The notes under the pieces are model-generated. The model saw only the letters and a program-made list of their open reading frames with translations. It was not told the origin of the DNA and ran no database searches. A DNA stretch of 64,000 bases from Lantana camara (taxonomy: Eukaryota > Streptophyta > Magnoliopsida > Lamiales > Verbenaceae): contig CM074863.1 of assembly GCA_037501455.1 (NCBI GenBank), forward strand, positions 12,396,001 through 12,460,000, given 5' to 3'. Made by a program: the position numbers and the translations under genes. Position 1 is the stretch's first letter. Each line of letters opens with the position of its first letter. This document shows positions 1 to 11,975 of this stretch, one piece after another.

Positions 1-523
1 AATTAAAATGAATTCTTATTGATTTTTAATTGTGTGGAATTCTTATAATTTTCACTCCCACGTTGATTCACAGTGAAAGGCCACATGAGCCCACAAAACT
101 CACAAATTAAAATCACAAAAACTTTATCTCACGCAATAAACAACATCCAAATATTTTAGTAAAATGTTTTTTTTAATAATTAACTTAAATTAATATAACT
201 AAAATATTTTCTATTTAAAATACTTTATATATTGAATAGATAGAAATAAATATATCTTTAATAAATTTATTTACAATTATTTTTATTAAACACATTATAG
301 CACTCCCTACTCAATTTTTTTCAATATTTACGCATTTACACATTCGCACCCGTTTTATGTGATTTAGCGCGGGGGTGGGAGGGAAGGGTGTGTTCGGTGT
401 AATATATCTTAATTAGGGGAAATATAGGAATTTAAAATTTGTTTGTGCACGCGGTGATAATATCAGCAATATTGAGGGCCACCTCAAAAGATTAGGTTTC
501 ATAATTAGCGCATTAAATTAAAA
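1..523. other. AT-rich intergenic DNA, no gene seen
   Basis: No coding sequence or RNA gene is recognisable. The stretch is AT-rich, with only a short GC-richer patch near 365-400. It ends at the Helitron-like element that starts at 524. Confidence 0.5.
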
Positions 524-953
524 CTAGCAATTTTGCACATTCGATGTATGTGCAAATAAAAAATAATTATTATATAAATATATTAAAATTTAAAAAAATT
601 ATTAAATATATACTCTATAGTTATTTTTAATATAATCACTAATTTACAATAAAAAATAAATAAGTAGCATAAAATAATATCATATTAGTAATTATCAAAT
701 TTTAAAATATAAGTGAAAAGTGATAAAAATTATAATAATAAAAAAAGGAATGCAACTAATGAGAAAAAAAAAAAAAAAAAAAGAGGGAGAGAGAGAAATT
801 AAAGAAAAGAAGTGATAAGACAGAAAATAGAAGTTAAGAAAACGTGGAAGATATAAAGACGGATAAAATCAATCATTAAATAAAATAAAAAATAAATTAT
901 TTTTAAAGTTCAAGAGACCAAACTTGGGTCTCTCGCTTAATAAATAGTATAGA
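524..953 (-). mobile_element. Non-autonomous Helitron-like element, copy 1
   Basis: Read on the minus strand, the element starts with TCTATACTATTTATTAAGCG (from 953) and ends in CTAG (527-524). An 8-bp hairpin, TTTGCACA...TGTGCAAA, lies a few bases before the end. It sits between an A and a T, as Helitrons do. About 430 bp, no coding capacity, with an A-rich and purine-rich interior near 760-800. The same termini recur at 17212-17603 and 56058-57121, so this is a small family. Helitron assignment is inferred from the TC start, CTRR end, hairpin and A/T insertion site. Confidence 0.7.
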
Positions 954-1911
954 TACTAAAAGAGAAAAATGCAGCAGCAAATTTTCTTTGTGGTACGACG
1001 TCTGTGAGTGAGACACAAGAGACCCATCCGTGTTCGATCTATATATTCAAAGAATAACATTAATATCTATATCTCATCATTATACACAGATATGCTTTTC
1101 TTTTCTTTCTGTTTCTGAAGATTCAAGTCACGCCTTTTATCTTGCTAATCGGATCTGGTTTCTCGCGTTTTCCGACTGAAATTACCGTAAAGATTCGAGC
1201 TTTCGAGACCGTCCTGTCTTAACTCGCATCGACTGATGCGATTGGTATGGGATTTGATGCTTCATGCGTGATTTGGAACTCTGATTAAGAATGCTCTGTT
1301 TTCGTTTAGCATCTCGCGCTCTGTTTGATCTTTTCTGTTTGGCTAATAATGCTGTTCTTTTTTAATGCACTTCTGAAAATTCAAGAAGAATAATTATGAT
1401 TTTGTAGAATCATTGATAAAGAACGTAATGTGCGTGGGCCCTTTATAGTTAGTTAGCTACTTAGGGTAGTATGAATGAATTGTTGTTTTAACGTTCCTTC
1501 TACGAAAAATGGCAAAATGTATGCTTGATTCGAGAGGTCATTAATTGGAATCTCATGTAGTCGGAGTCTAACTGAAGTTTGCATCTTTTTAAAGTGATCC
1601 TTTAGTGTTTGATGATTGATCCGATGCTGGATTATTATATGTATTCCCTAGTCATGTTTGTACTAATATGATAATGTTGTTTGATATTTAAGCAATAAAG
1701 ACGAGTTTTTTATGCCTTAATCGTCTAGATCTGCTCACTTTCCATCAATATTCAACCGGTAATTGGGTTTGGATCCAAGTCCTGTTTTAGAATATAATAC
1801 TCCCATAAGCAGCTCAGGCAAAGCATGGCTTATGAAATCAGATGTGAATTAAATACATTTTGATTCTAATATTTTGTAATAATTCTTAGTGCAAAATATT
1901 TCAGGCTTGTG

Positions 1912-4749
1912 ATGGCTAACAAGTTCAATTCAGTAGACAGTAGGACCAGGAGCTCTGTGTCTATATTCATAGTAGCTGGTCTTTGCTGTTTCTTCTATCT
2001 ATTGGGAGCATGGCAGCGAAGTGGTTTTGGGAAGGGGGACAGTATAGCTTTGGAGATGACCAAAAGTGGAGCAAACTGCAATGTTCTTCCAAACCTCAAT
2101 TTTGAAACCCATCACAGCGGCGAAGCAGGGATAATTGATGATTCTGATTCAAAAGTGCTTTTCAAACCATGTGATTCTAAGTTCACTGATTACACGCCAT
2201 GCCAGGATCAGGGTCGTGCAATGACTTTCCCTAGGGAAAATATGATCTACCGTGAGAGGCACTGCCCCCCTCAAGGAGAGAAGCTGCATTGCCTTATTCC
2301 AGCTCCTCAAGGATATGTAACCCCCTTTCCATGGCCCAAGAGTAGGGATTATGTGCCTTATGCCAATGCTCCTTATAAGAGTCTGACAGTGGAGAAAGCT
2401 ATTCAGAACTGGATTCAATATGAGGGCAATGTGTTTAGGTTCCCTGGTGGAGGAACACAGTTTCCTCAAGGGGCTGATAAGTACATTGAACAGCTTGCTT
2501 CGGTTATTCCAATGGATAATGGAACTGTTAGAACTGCACTGGACACTGGTTGTGGGGTATGTTTATTGAGATGGTTTGTTTATTTGTTGGTTTTTATGTT
2601 TAGCTGTTTGGTTAAGTTGAGGTATGTATGTTGTTGTTTCAGGTTGCTAGTTGGGGTGCCTATCTTTGGAAGAAGAATGTTATAGCAATGTCTTTTGCAC
2701 CAAGAGATTCACATGAAGCCCAGGTTCAATTTGCTCTTGAAAGAGGTGTACCTGCTGTTATTGGTGTTCTTGGAACAATAAAAATGCCGTATCCGTCTAA
2801 AGCTTTTGATATGGCTCATTGTTCGCGTTGTCTTATTCCTTGGGGAGTCAATGGTAAGAAATAACAGCTAGGTGTATGTTAATTCCTTGGGATAAATACA
2901 CTATCATGAGTGTGGCTTGGCATAATTACACAAACTTCCGCAGAGGGTTGAGAAATTACAAAAACTTCCCCTTTCAAAAAAATTACATTACATCTGGTTC
3001 GATCGTTGATATCATCTCTAATTTTTTTATGAAGATCGTGTTTTTCCCCTGGCCTAACCAATCAATATCTGACTTTATTCATGACTATAATAGCATGTGC
3101 CAGATTTTAGAATATGTCAGAGGGAAGTTTTTGTAATTAGGCCAAACCTCTAAATATGTAAGTGTAATTATCCCTAAATTCATTGCAGAATTAACATAGA
3201 AAAACAAAGTAACTCCGAATTGCTTTATTTTCTCTTTGCAGATGGATTATATATGAAGGAAGTTGACCGTGTGCTTAGACCTGGTGGCTACTGGGTCCTT
3301 TCTGGCCCTCCGATCAATTGGAAGGTCAACTACAAGGCATGGCAACGCCCGATGGAAGAACTTAAGGAAGAGCAGAGAAAGATAGAAGAAGCTGCTAAGC
3401 TTCTCTGTTGGGAGAAGAAATCTGAGAAAGGTGAAATTGCTATATGGCAGAAGACACTGGATTCTGATTCTTGCCGTGCCAAACAAGAAAGTTCTGGAGC
3501 AACATTCTGTAAACCCGAAGATACTGATGATGTCTGGTATGATTCAACAACATGGTAGAAAAATCAATTAGTTGCATTTCCCTCTTCTGCAAATTTCAAT
3601 TGTCCAATGCCTCTCTTTTTTACTATCAGGTACAAGAAAATGGAGCAATGCGTCACCCCAGTGGATAGTGAAGTTTCTTATCGGGATTTTAAACCGTTTC
3701 CCGAGAGGCTTCATGTAGTTCCCCCACGAATTGCTAGTGGATTAGTCTCTGGAGTTTCTGCTGAGGCGTTCCAGGAGGATAGCGAGCAATGGAAAAAACA
3801 TGTCAATGCATATAGAAAGATTGTCAAAATTCTTGATTCTGGAAGATACCGTAACATTATGGATATGAATGCTGGACTGGGAGGTTTTGCTGCTGCACTT
3901 CACTCTCCCAAATTTTGGGTTATGAATGTTGTACCAACTATTGCAAAGAAAAATACCCTTGGTGTGATTTATGAACGAGGACTCATTGGCATATATCATG
4001 ACTGGTATGAATTATCACATTTTCATATAAACGATAAATATTTTTTCCATGATGGAAACTCCTTGGAGTAAAATGGCTTTTCTTTGATCTTCTGAAATGC
4101 ATGTTTTTCTTCTTGCTTGTCACTTGTTCTTTCTTGTTGCCATATATTTTGAGCAAATTACCAATTGTATTCTTTCTGGTTTGGCTTGAAGTTGAATAGT
4201 TGCTTGTTTTGGTTCTAAAAATTTTAATAGTTAAATAAGTTAACTGCTGATTATCATTTTCTTGTTCAGGTGTGAAGCCTTCTCTACATATCCGAGGACA
4301 TATGACCTTATTCATGCTAATGGTGTTTTCAGTTTGTACAAGGACAAGTAAGTATCCACTTCATTTCTAATCGTTATGCCTGTAAGCAATTGATAATGAT
4401 CTTGTGAACTGGATTAAAATCTTCACTTCTTCACGATAAGGGAAAAGAAACATAAGCAATTATGGCCACATCGATTCTCTCTCCCTCGATTACTTATTAT
4501 GTGATTTCTCCAAATGAAAACAGCTGTGATTTTGAAGACATTTTATTAGAGATGGACCGGATTCTGCGCCCCGAAGGTGCAGTTATATTCCGTGATGAGG
4601 TCGATGTACTAGTGAAGGTGAAGAAGCTGATTGGAGGAATGAGATGGGATTCCAAAATGATGGATCATGAAGATGGCCCCCTTGTTCCTGAGAAAATTCT
4701 CGTTGCTGTCAAGCAATACTGGGTCGGTAACTCAACTTCCGCCCAGTGA
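1912..4749 (+). CDS. PMT2: Probable methyltransferase PMT2 (DUF248 family)
   Basis: Golgi-type putative S-adenosylmethionine-dependent methyltransferase of the plant PMT/QUA2 family, thought to act on cell-wall polysaccharides; the substrate is not known from sequence. Six coding exons: 1912-2556, 2643-2853, 3242-3536, 3630-4004, 4270-4347, 4524-4749, all GT-AG, giving 609 aa, the usual family length. ATG 1912 follows a 3' splice site (AG 1903-1904), so the 5'UTR contains an intron; its donor, perhaps near 1245, is uncertain. Features: short N-terminal tail, one membrane anchor at residues 16-34 (type II), SAM motif I DTGCG at 211-215 continuing [17 protein letters not shown] and LRPGGYW blocks, and a second Rossmann-like block NIMDMNAG near 459-466. 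The C-terminus is AVKQYWVGN. The protein resembles Arabidopsis At1g26850 along its whole length. Intron 2 carries a MITE (2889-3174). Confidence 0.95.
2889..3174. mobile_element. MITE in PMT2 intron 2
   Basis: About 286 bp with imperfect terminal inverted repeats of roughly 50 bp. Both ends, read inwards, start GGGATAA(A/T)TACACT, then TTGGC(A/C)TAATTACA and AAACTTCC. The flanking 9-mers (2880-2888 and 3175-3183) are only partly alike, so the target duplication has decayed. The GGG start suggests a Mutator-type MITE. Confidence 0.65.
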
Positions 4750-4985
4750 AAACAAGAACAAACCCGAATTCTTGACTGGAAGGTGGACGATACAATTGCA
4801 ACTTGCAATTCTTTGATTTCTTGTGTAATGTTTCAAGGGATATTCGCTACCCGTTTCACCAGAACGAGGGTTCTGCCGGTCTATAATTTTGCCTTGGATG
4901 GGGTTGTTGCTGCGGTTGGACTGAATCGAGCATGTTTACAAGGGTTCGATTATTAAGTTAGTGGTTGTACTCTAGTTGTAACACT
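4750..4985 (+). other. PMT2: Probable 3'UTR of PMT2
   Basis: Non-coding sequence directly after the PMT2 stop, less AT-rich than the DNA beyond it, with T-rich stretches after 4880. The poly(A) site is not resolved. Confidence 0.45.
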
Positions 4986-6660
4986 AATGCTATTTTTTGT
5001 TATATCCCATCTCCCCCTACAATAGGAAGAAACTGAGCCATAAAACCTTTCTAGACTTTCTGTTCTTATTCATGAAGCTCCATTTAAATGAAATGTTGCT
5101 ATTTTCCACATATACTTACCTTTTTTCTGTATTTTTCATATGCTGCTATTTTCCACATAGACTTACCTTTTTTCTGTATTTTTCATTGATATGTCCAGCA
5201 TAAACAAAACCAGAGTAAATTATAACTGTTGAATCTATTTGTGTGGATACTGGAGAAACTAGAGAGAGAAGTAAATATCTTTGCTGCCGACAGTCCAACT
5301 CGAATAGATCCAAGATTGAAAATTTTGGCATTATCATGCTTTCTTGGCAATCTAGTTACACAGTATGAGGATATGGTAAAACAAATCAGAAGTCTGCTAG
5401 CCAGAAATTAAAGATTTGAGTATTTTTCCTGGCCTGAAAATGTTGAAAATAGTCAAGGACAGATCAATTTACTTGATGTTGGATCACCAACCAGACAGTT
5501 ATTTAATGGCGAAGTTACATTTCTTCTTCACAAGTTAGTTTTCCCCGACAATTGGTATGAGGTCCATGGATCTCTCCTCTTAGGCCACCATATAGGCTAT
5601 AAATTTTTTCCCGGAAATTCTTGTGTGTACAGTGTGTGGACTCTACAAATGTATAATCTAATAGTTTAGATTTTGTTACGATTATAGTTCATTTTAAAAT
5701 ATATTAAATAAAATTTTGAACCGTTGGACTTATAACATGTAGAAATTCCAAATATTTGGTCATTTTTCTTCTGTGAAAATAATTAAAAAGAATATAAAAT
5801 AAAATCTGGGAAGTTCTATGTCAGGCTTTGATTAGACAGTTTTTTGGTAAGTTGTCTAAGAAAATCAAATCAACGGGGGTTGATGCAAAAATTAGAGATG
5901 CATTATTGAAGCATATCAATTTAATAGCATTCACACAATTGAAGCAGCCACTAAAACCATTCTAATTATGTAATTTTTCCTCCTAATTTTGGGAGGAATG
6001 AGTGGCTGGCAAAACTCAACTAGCCATCAAAACCTATCAAACAGTATGATGCTAAGGCATTAGTCTTGTCTCCACCCCACCACCCCTCAAATAATAAAAG
6101 TAAAATAGACTAAGAAACTACAAATTTGGACATCAAAACAATTGATTTATACGATCACGTTGCATAAATTAACGATTTTGTGATATATTAATTTAATCAG
6201 ATGTATCGTGTTTAAGTTTCTAATTATGCAGCTACTCTTATTAAAAAGAACTTTACATTTTATTGATCCAACCAGACTGGAACCTATAATAAATTGGACC
6301 TAGGCAAGAAAAGATAAAAACATGACTGATTCATGAATACATGGCTCAAATGCATCGCCAAAAACCCTTCTTAAAAAAGTTGTGATCAGATATGTCCCTT
6401 TAATGTAACTGTACAAAACTGTAGCAAGCTTATTTCTTTGTCTAAAAATGGATAGCCTACTCAGATCACATGATGCTGGGCATCAGTGGGTTTTATGGTG
6501 AGTCTGCCCATTGTGGAAACTATAACTCTCAGGCAACGCGTGAAAAGTCCATTCTATCCCTCCCTTGCATCTTTCCGTGGATTAGAGCGGATTTGGGCCA
6601 CGCTGAATCTCAAAAGTTAGTTGATGGGGTGAGAATGGCCGAGATCGTTGTATTTAATCG
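4986..6660. other. Intergenic, no gene seen
   Basis: Only short chance reading frames. A near-perfect tandem duplication of about 48 bp lies at 5096-5189 (unit starts TGCTATTTTCCACATA). Nothing else is recognisable. Confidence 0.4.
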
Positions 6661-7096
6661 GGATAGTTGATCCCCCTTTTTCTTGCTTTGTGGGTGATGA
6701 AAAAGAGACAAATGACAAGAACCCTTAACATCACAGATAAGCAGAAAGCAACAGGGAAGGAAATAAGGTTACGTATGGTTAGGCCAAAATCCCATCAACA
6801 TCACAATTACATATAAAGTTTTAAAAGGGCAAAGAAAGAGCACACGATAGTACCTTTAATTAAAAGAGAAGAATGACTGGCAAAACAGTCAATCTAGTCA
6901 AGTTCATCATTTACTCAAAACTTTTTGCCACTTTGCACTCTCCTCTTAAGCCTATTTGTATATGTGTATATATATATATATGTAGCACAGAGTATAATCC
7001 TCACTTAATATCAAGTCCCTTCTATATACCTCTTCTCCCATTTCTCACTTCTGCTAAGTACTTCCAAGATTTCAAGATTCAAAAGGGCAAAAAAAA
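6661..7096 (+). promoter_or_regulatory. Upstream region of the PKS gene
   Basis: Non-coding DNA before the PKS start. A TATA-rich run (TATGTGTATATATATATATA, near 6958-6981) lies about 120 bp upstream of the ATG, and a pyrimidine-rich leader (7015-7060) follows, as in many plant promoters. No specific regulatory site is claimed. Confidence 0.35.
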
Positions 7097-8488
7097 ATGT
7101 CCATGCCTGTGATAACATTGAATCCACCATTTAAAGCTGGTGTTTCACCTCCTGAAATCACCAAAAGCGTTCGAGACGCCTCGTTTTCGTCCTACTTAGA
7201 CGGAGCTGAAGAAACCTTCGTACTTAAATTCGAAGGCACAACCACTCAAAGGCTCAGTTCGTCCATCTCCACCCCACATGATCACACTTTCCTAGTTAAA
7301 AACAAAATAGATGAAAGAGAAATCGATGTCTTTGATGCTGAGAAATATTTCAACGAGGGATCAGATACTCGAAGTCCCACTAAAGTTGGCCCAAAGAAGT
7401 TCCCAAACCATCAGCATCAGCACAAGAAAGATGATCCTCTTGAAATATTTGCAATCAAAGAGCCAGCCCCCATTGGAGCACAAAGCATTCGTTCTGCGTC
7501 AAGCTGGAATAGCAGAAGTGCATTGTTACGTACCTTACCAAAGAACCAGCAGCAGCACAGAAAAGCAAATATGAAGAATTTTCTTGCCAGTATCAGCTGC
7601 AACTGTTCTTGTGCTGACAAGAATTCTGTAGATATTGATGACTACACAGGAGATTACTGCTCCATCAAGAGTATAAGCAATGGTCTGGTTAATGGCAAAG
7701 GGAAACAAGGAGACAAAACCAGTGATCATTTGGTTAGAAGGAACTTTGATGAACAGGAACTGAAGTTAAACCAACAGGGCAATTTCAGCTTTCCATTCTT
7801 CACTTCAAAGTCCGCAAAAAACCAAGCACGAGAAGAACAAGATGCTGCAGCATTGAGAAAATCCCTCGAAGTATTTGGGTCACCAATCCTGGAAAATAGG
7901 AGGAATTTAACCAAATTGGCATGGGATGCAATTGCAGCAGAAGAGATCAACATACCTTCAATTCCCAGTGAAATGAACCACGACAGTGATAGTGATGCAA
8001 GCTCGGATTTATTTGAAATTGAGAGCTTTTCAAGAGGCTGCATAACCCCAACATCCTGTTATGCACCGAGTGAAGCAAGCATAGAGTGGAGTGTTGTAAC
8101 AGCCAGTGCAGCAGAGTTCTCTGTCCTGTCAGATTCTGAAGAACTAATATCCAATTCCACCACTAACACGGTCCCATGTTCTCAGAAAACGGGGCGAAGT
8201 GCGAAAATCGGGCCGTTTAAGGAGATCCCGAAACTGCGTTCTGGTATTCTTTCAGGTTGCAGGAGTTACAAAGCTGTAAGAGTTGCTGGAGATGCGCATA
8301 GAGCAAATGATCATGGATTTTCCAATTCAGGAAAGCCACTCAGGATAGAATCCTTCAAGGGGATAACTAAATTTCATGACGAGAGTAAGCTCTCCAGTTT
8401 TGATTCAAAAAACAGGGGACAATCCTTTGATGCCCGTGTTCTATCTCAACCACGGTCTGAAAATGCTGCTCATCTGTTATATATTTAG
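7097..8488 (+). CDS. PKS: Phytochrome kinase substrate (PKS) family protein
   Basis: Intronless 463-aa reading frame with an ATG at 7097 (M-S-M-P; the second ATG at 7103 is also possible). Family motifs are clear: EIDVFDAEKYFNEG at 75-88, SSWNSRSALL at 135-144, RKSLEVFGSP at 254-263, SDASSDLFEIESF at 299-311, and PSEASIEWSVVTASAAEFS at 324-342. A cysteine cluster (C168, C170, C172) corresponds to the site used for S-acylation and plasma-membrane attachment in the family. PKS proteins bind phytochromes and phototropins and act in phototropism and leaf positioning; this role is family knowledge. Most of the protein is polar and probably disordered. In Arabidopsis PKS2 lies next to SBH2, and here an SBH remnant follows at about 10.4 kb, which favours a PKS1/PKS2-type orthologue. 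Confidence 0.93.
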   Translation: MSMPVITLNPPFKAGVSPPEITKSVRDASFSSYLDGAEETFVLKFEGTTTQRLSSSISTPHDHTFLVKNKIDEREIDVFDAEKYFNEGSDTRSPTKVGPKKFPNHQHQHKKDDPLEIFAIKEPAPIGAQSIRSASSWNSRSALLRTLPKNQQQHRKANMKNFLASISCNCSCADKNSVDIDDYTGDYCSIKSISNGLVNGKGKQGDKTSDHLVRRNFDEQELKLNQQGNFSFPFFTSKSAKNQAREEQDAAALRKSLEVFGSPILENRRNLTKLAWDAIAAEEINIPSIPSEMNHDSDSDASSDLFEIESFSRGCITPTSCYAPSEASIEWSVVTASAAEFSVLSDSEELISNSTTNTVPCSQKTGRSAKIGPFKEIPKLRSGILSGCRSYKAVRVAGDAHRANDHGFSNSGKPLRIESFKGITKFHDESKLSSFDSKNRGQSFDARVLSQPRSENAAHLLYI

Positions 8489-10409
8489 GGGAAACTTTTG
8501 CATCGTTTACATGTTTCATGTTGTCAAGTTATTCAAGTGGGAGGAACTAGCAGTATATGTACTGGTCTACTTATCATGCAAATAAATCGTTACTTCTGTA
8601 GAACTTTAGCTGTAAGATCTGATGGGTAAACCATAACACTGCATAAACTCTAAATTTATCAGCATTTAAAAACTTAGGATACTTCTTGGCCATTTTTCCA
8701 AGGGAAAAAAGGGGAAAGCTTTCATTCAGATTCAAATCACAGTCGGTGGTTGATAACAAAAACTCAAAGTGTTACATTAGCTGAGAATGTCTTTCTCTTT
8801 CATTATGAGAAAGTGTTGTAGTGAGACAGTGTCATGAAGAAGGTTGGGTGCAAATAACCACCATATTAATTAGGCAGGGACCCTCTGCATGAGGGTACAA
8901 CCACCACCAGGGTGGCCTAAGTCCTTCTCTGCTAGCAAGACCTTACCATATTTCATTCTAGCATGACGTTAAATATATGTGAATTACATCTACTATCCCT
9001 GAGTTTTGCTGTGTTTGCAAATGTACCTCGGGTATCACAAATAACGAAACAAACCGTGAGGTTTTATTTTTGGTACAAAACCATCCCTTGGGCCTTTGGG
9101 CAGGGGTGTTATTGCAGTTTTTCAATCACAGTTAGGGACATTTTTGCGCGCGCGCACACACACATATATATATAGATTACCAACTGCAGAAGAGAAGGAT
9201 TAGGGGACGGAGAGGATAAAGGCAAAGGAAAGGGGGTGGGTCAAGAAATGATACAGACACCAAATGTTAGCTAGCTATGAATGCAAGGAAAGAAAAATAA
9301 AAATCTAAAGTTGAACTATGACAACTTGCAAGGTGGAACCATTCAGTTAAGGATTATTCAGGAAAAGTATTAGATCATGATTATGATAACGAAATATAAA
9401 ATCATAGCAGCCTATCATGGGGTAAAGATAACCTAGCATCCCTCATCTTTAGCAACTCATATTATTACAAGATGATTATGATGAGGAGGGATGAACAAGT
9501 ATTTTAGAATTTATGTTACGTAACCCCGCGAGGATTATAAAGTACCAACTACCTCATTCAATGCAAAGGAAGAGATCAAAGTGGGATGATGAAGTGAAGT
9601 GCACGATTGCATCATTTAGAGGTCCACAAGTGGACTATATTTATCCTGTCATCTTCTTCTGCAAACATTTTCTTTGTTTGAATAACTAATGTCTGAAAGT
9701 GATGATCAGTGAGGAAATTGGTGGATTTGAATGACTCAACTGGCCCTGATTGAGAACCGGGCCCAATTCCTTAATGCTATTGGGGACAAAGGGATAATGG
9801 GATTGAGAATATTTTGACAATTAACCAGATGCTGGAAAGCTTGAAAGAAACTAAATTTAATGGCAGAAAACGCTGCATACCAACCCAGAATAAGTGATAA
9901 AACACTAGGGGAATAACGTGCCTCGTCCAAGTTGCATTTGGATTAATGATGATCTTTATTTGAATTGACAGATTCAGTTTTGAAGGCTACAAGACTGAGG
10001 AAAGTATGTGAAGCTAATAACCACACAGCATTTATTCCAAAATTAGATGAATTGATAATTTTGTACAAGAAGTGCACTAATAGAACTCCATTGGAGGTCA
10101 GTTAAAAGTTTCAATATCCTGAATCTTGATTACGGGACTCAAAGCCTATATTATCTTCAAAGCTTCAATACCACTAAATATTACAAGCTATCACAAAAAT
10201 GGATCAGGAATATAAATTGTAAACTAAATGAAAAGAGGGACACCGGTTGCCTCCATGAGAAACCTTTCCAGTTTTCCTTGTTGATTGGAAAGAGCAACTT
10301 TTAGTACAATATGAAAGAAACCTATGCATATACAAGTCAAAAAATCCACTCAAGCACTGAAATTGGTAAAAATTAAAAAAGAAAAGAGAACAAAAAACCC
10401 TAATAGTTG
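8489..10409. other. Intergenic, no gene seen
   Basis: No protein or RNA gene is supported. A mixed microsatellite lies at 9145-9174 (CG, then CA, then TA dinucleotides). The segment 8980-9140 has the composition of a decayed MITE but lacks recognisable paired ends. Confidence 0.4.
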
Positions 10410-10960
10410 TCAATTTTCCTTGGGAAGCTTAGTAGGCTGTGCTTGAAGACCCCCTTCAATTCTTTTTTCAATTTCACAAGGCATGTAAGTACCAAGAATC
10501 CTATCCCACATCATAAAGAATGGTTGTGAAAAATTATACTTGCTTCCATAGAGCTGATGATGAATATCATGATATGCAGAGTTGTTGCTAAAGAAAAGCT
10601 GTAAAACATTCCCAGGTAGACATAACCCACAGTGGTCATCAACTGTTTTGTTTGTAGCAAAGGAAAAGAAGAAAATTTAAGCTTGAGTTGACATGCCTGA
10701 AACAAGGAAAGCCAAAGCACCACCAAATGTGTCGAGCAGCACACCCTCCAACGGATGGTTGTATAGAGCTCCAAATGCGTAGGGAACAACGAGCCTGTGA
10801 TGCTGAGAATGAATATGCTTTGTACAAGAACTTGTTGTCGTGCATGTAATGGTGAATGAAATACTGCCATGTGTCTGATACCATTATCCCGATGAAGAAT
10901 TGTCTAGCAAGGCCGATGAGGGAATATTGCTGAGATTGGCTGATTCATTGCTGGAAACCT
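10410..10960 (-). pseudogene. Sphingoid base C4-hydroxylase (SBH1/2-like) pseudogene, C-terminal part
   Basis: Remnant of a fatty-acid-hydroxylase-superfamily enzyme that 4-hydroxylates sphinganine in the ER. Readable pieces in order: GLARQFFIGIMVSDTWQYF, the tail HHYMHDNKFLYK, then after a one-base frameshift near 10820 HIHSQHHRLVVPYAFGALYN, HPLEGVLLDTFGGALAF, an in-frame stop (TAA, complement of 10677-10679), KTVDDHCGL, AYHDIHHQLYGSKYNFSQPF, MWDRILGTYMP and a natural stop at 10410-10412. The histidine boxes QHHRL and HDIHH survive. The N-terminal membrane part upstream of about 10960 is not found. Frameshift, nonsense codon and missing N-terminus make it a pseudogene. Position after PKS matches the Arabidopsis PKS2-SBH2 pair. 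Confidence 0.85.
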
Positions 10961-11975
10961 AGATGAGTATAGTCAATCCCAAATCAGAAAGGCAATAAAC
11001 GAAAATTTTATGCAGAAATAGAACACAGTTACCGATTTAAGACATAATCAGATGAAGATTCCCATGTAAATTGTAATGATGAACTTCCACATCCAAGGAC
11101 ATAACATCGTGACATGAATGTGAAGACTAGCAGGACATGTATTGAATCAATTTTCAGATACTTTACCTCTACACACTATCACTTACAATTGTCATAAAGA
11201 GGACATATTCAGATCCATTCCTTCGACTTTGTTCTCAAGCATCAAATTCTTTTCATCTTCATCTCATCCTCCTTGGAGGGCAGCCTGTAATTGTCCATGT
11301 TGCATAGATACTTGAATAAACCCACTACACAACTATCGGTGCAAAGATGCCTAACAATTCATCTGAAATTTGTAATACGTCCTCCATTCCCATGCCAAAC
11401 GATCTTTCTTTGCCCTAAAACAGAAACAGCCAGGTTCCGTGTTCTTGGAAGTTGGAATTCAACCATGCACCCCAACTTAGATACGGGTTGGATCTTCACT
11501 GGTCGAAAAGGTGTAAAACTCAGAGAACCATGGCGTTGCTTTACAGCAAATTAATGAGTGATTATCATGGGGAAAATAGGGAATGTTAGCAAAATTAGCA
11601 AAATTGTTGTTATAGGATATAGACATATAGTATATACTGCTGTTGCAAACAACGGATGCATATCTAACTAACAAGTATCTGCTATCCAATTGGTTTTCAA
11701 GAAAAACTCAAGTCCAACAATATACGTACAAATGGAAAAGAATTTTTCGCAGTTCAATTCATTTCTTTTAATGCAAAAGAATTCCCTATGTACAATATCA
11801 ATTCAAGCAAAATTGAGACTGATTACATTTCTTTGGACAGCCAAAATTCAAATTACCAAGAAAAATCTGGTCAATATTAAAAGTATTCCTATAATTCCAA
11901 AGAATTTAAGCACTGCTCTGTGTTTTTCTTTCTTCCATCACCATGGTCCATCTTGTTAATCACAGAGATACAGTG
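10961..11975. other. Intergenic DNA including the ORC6 3' side
   Basis: No gene recognised. The part next to 11975 is presumably ORC6 3'UTR, as ORC6 ends at 11976 on the minus strand. Confidence 0.4.

Noticed and set aside
2149..2469. Minus-strand frame of 106 codons
   Set aside because: It is antisense to PMT2 exon 1, which is clearly coding in the other direction.
5229..5411. 60-codon plus-strand frame after PMT2
   Set aside because: No family resemblance and no gene context; chance length for this composition.
7417..8043. Minus-strand frames of 64-105 codons
   Set aside because: Antisense shadows of the PKS gene.
8865..8945. GC-richer patch with a small hairpin (ACCCTC...GAGGGT), considered as a small RNA gene
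   Set aside because: The stem is only 6 bp and there is no tRNA or snoRNA box.
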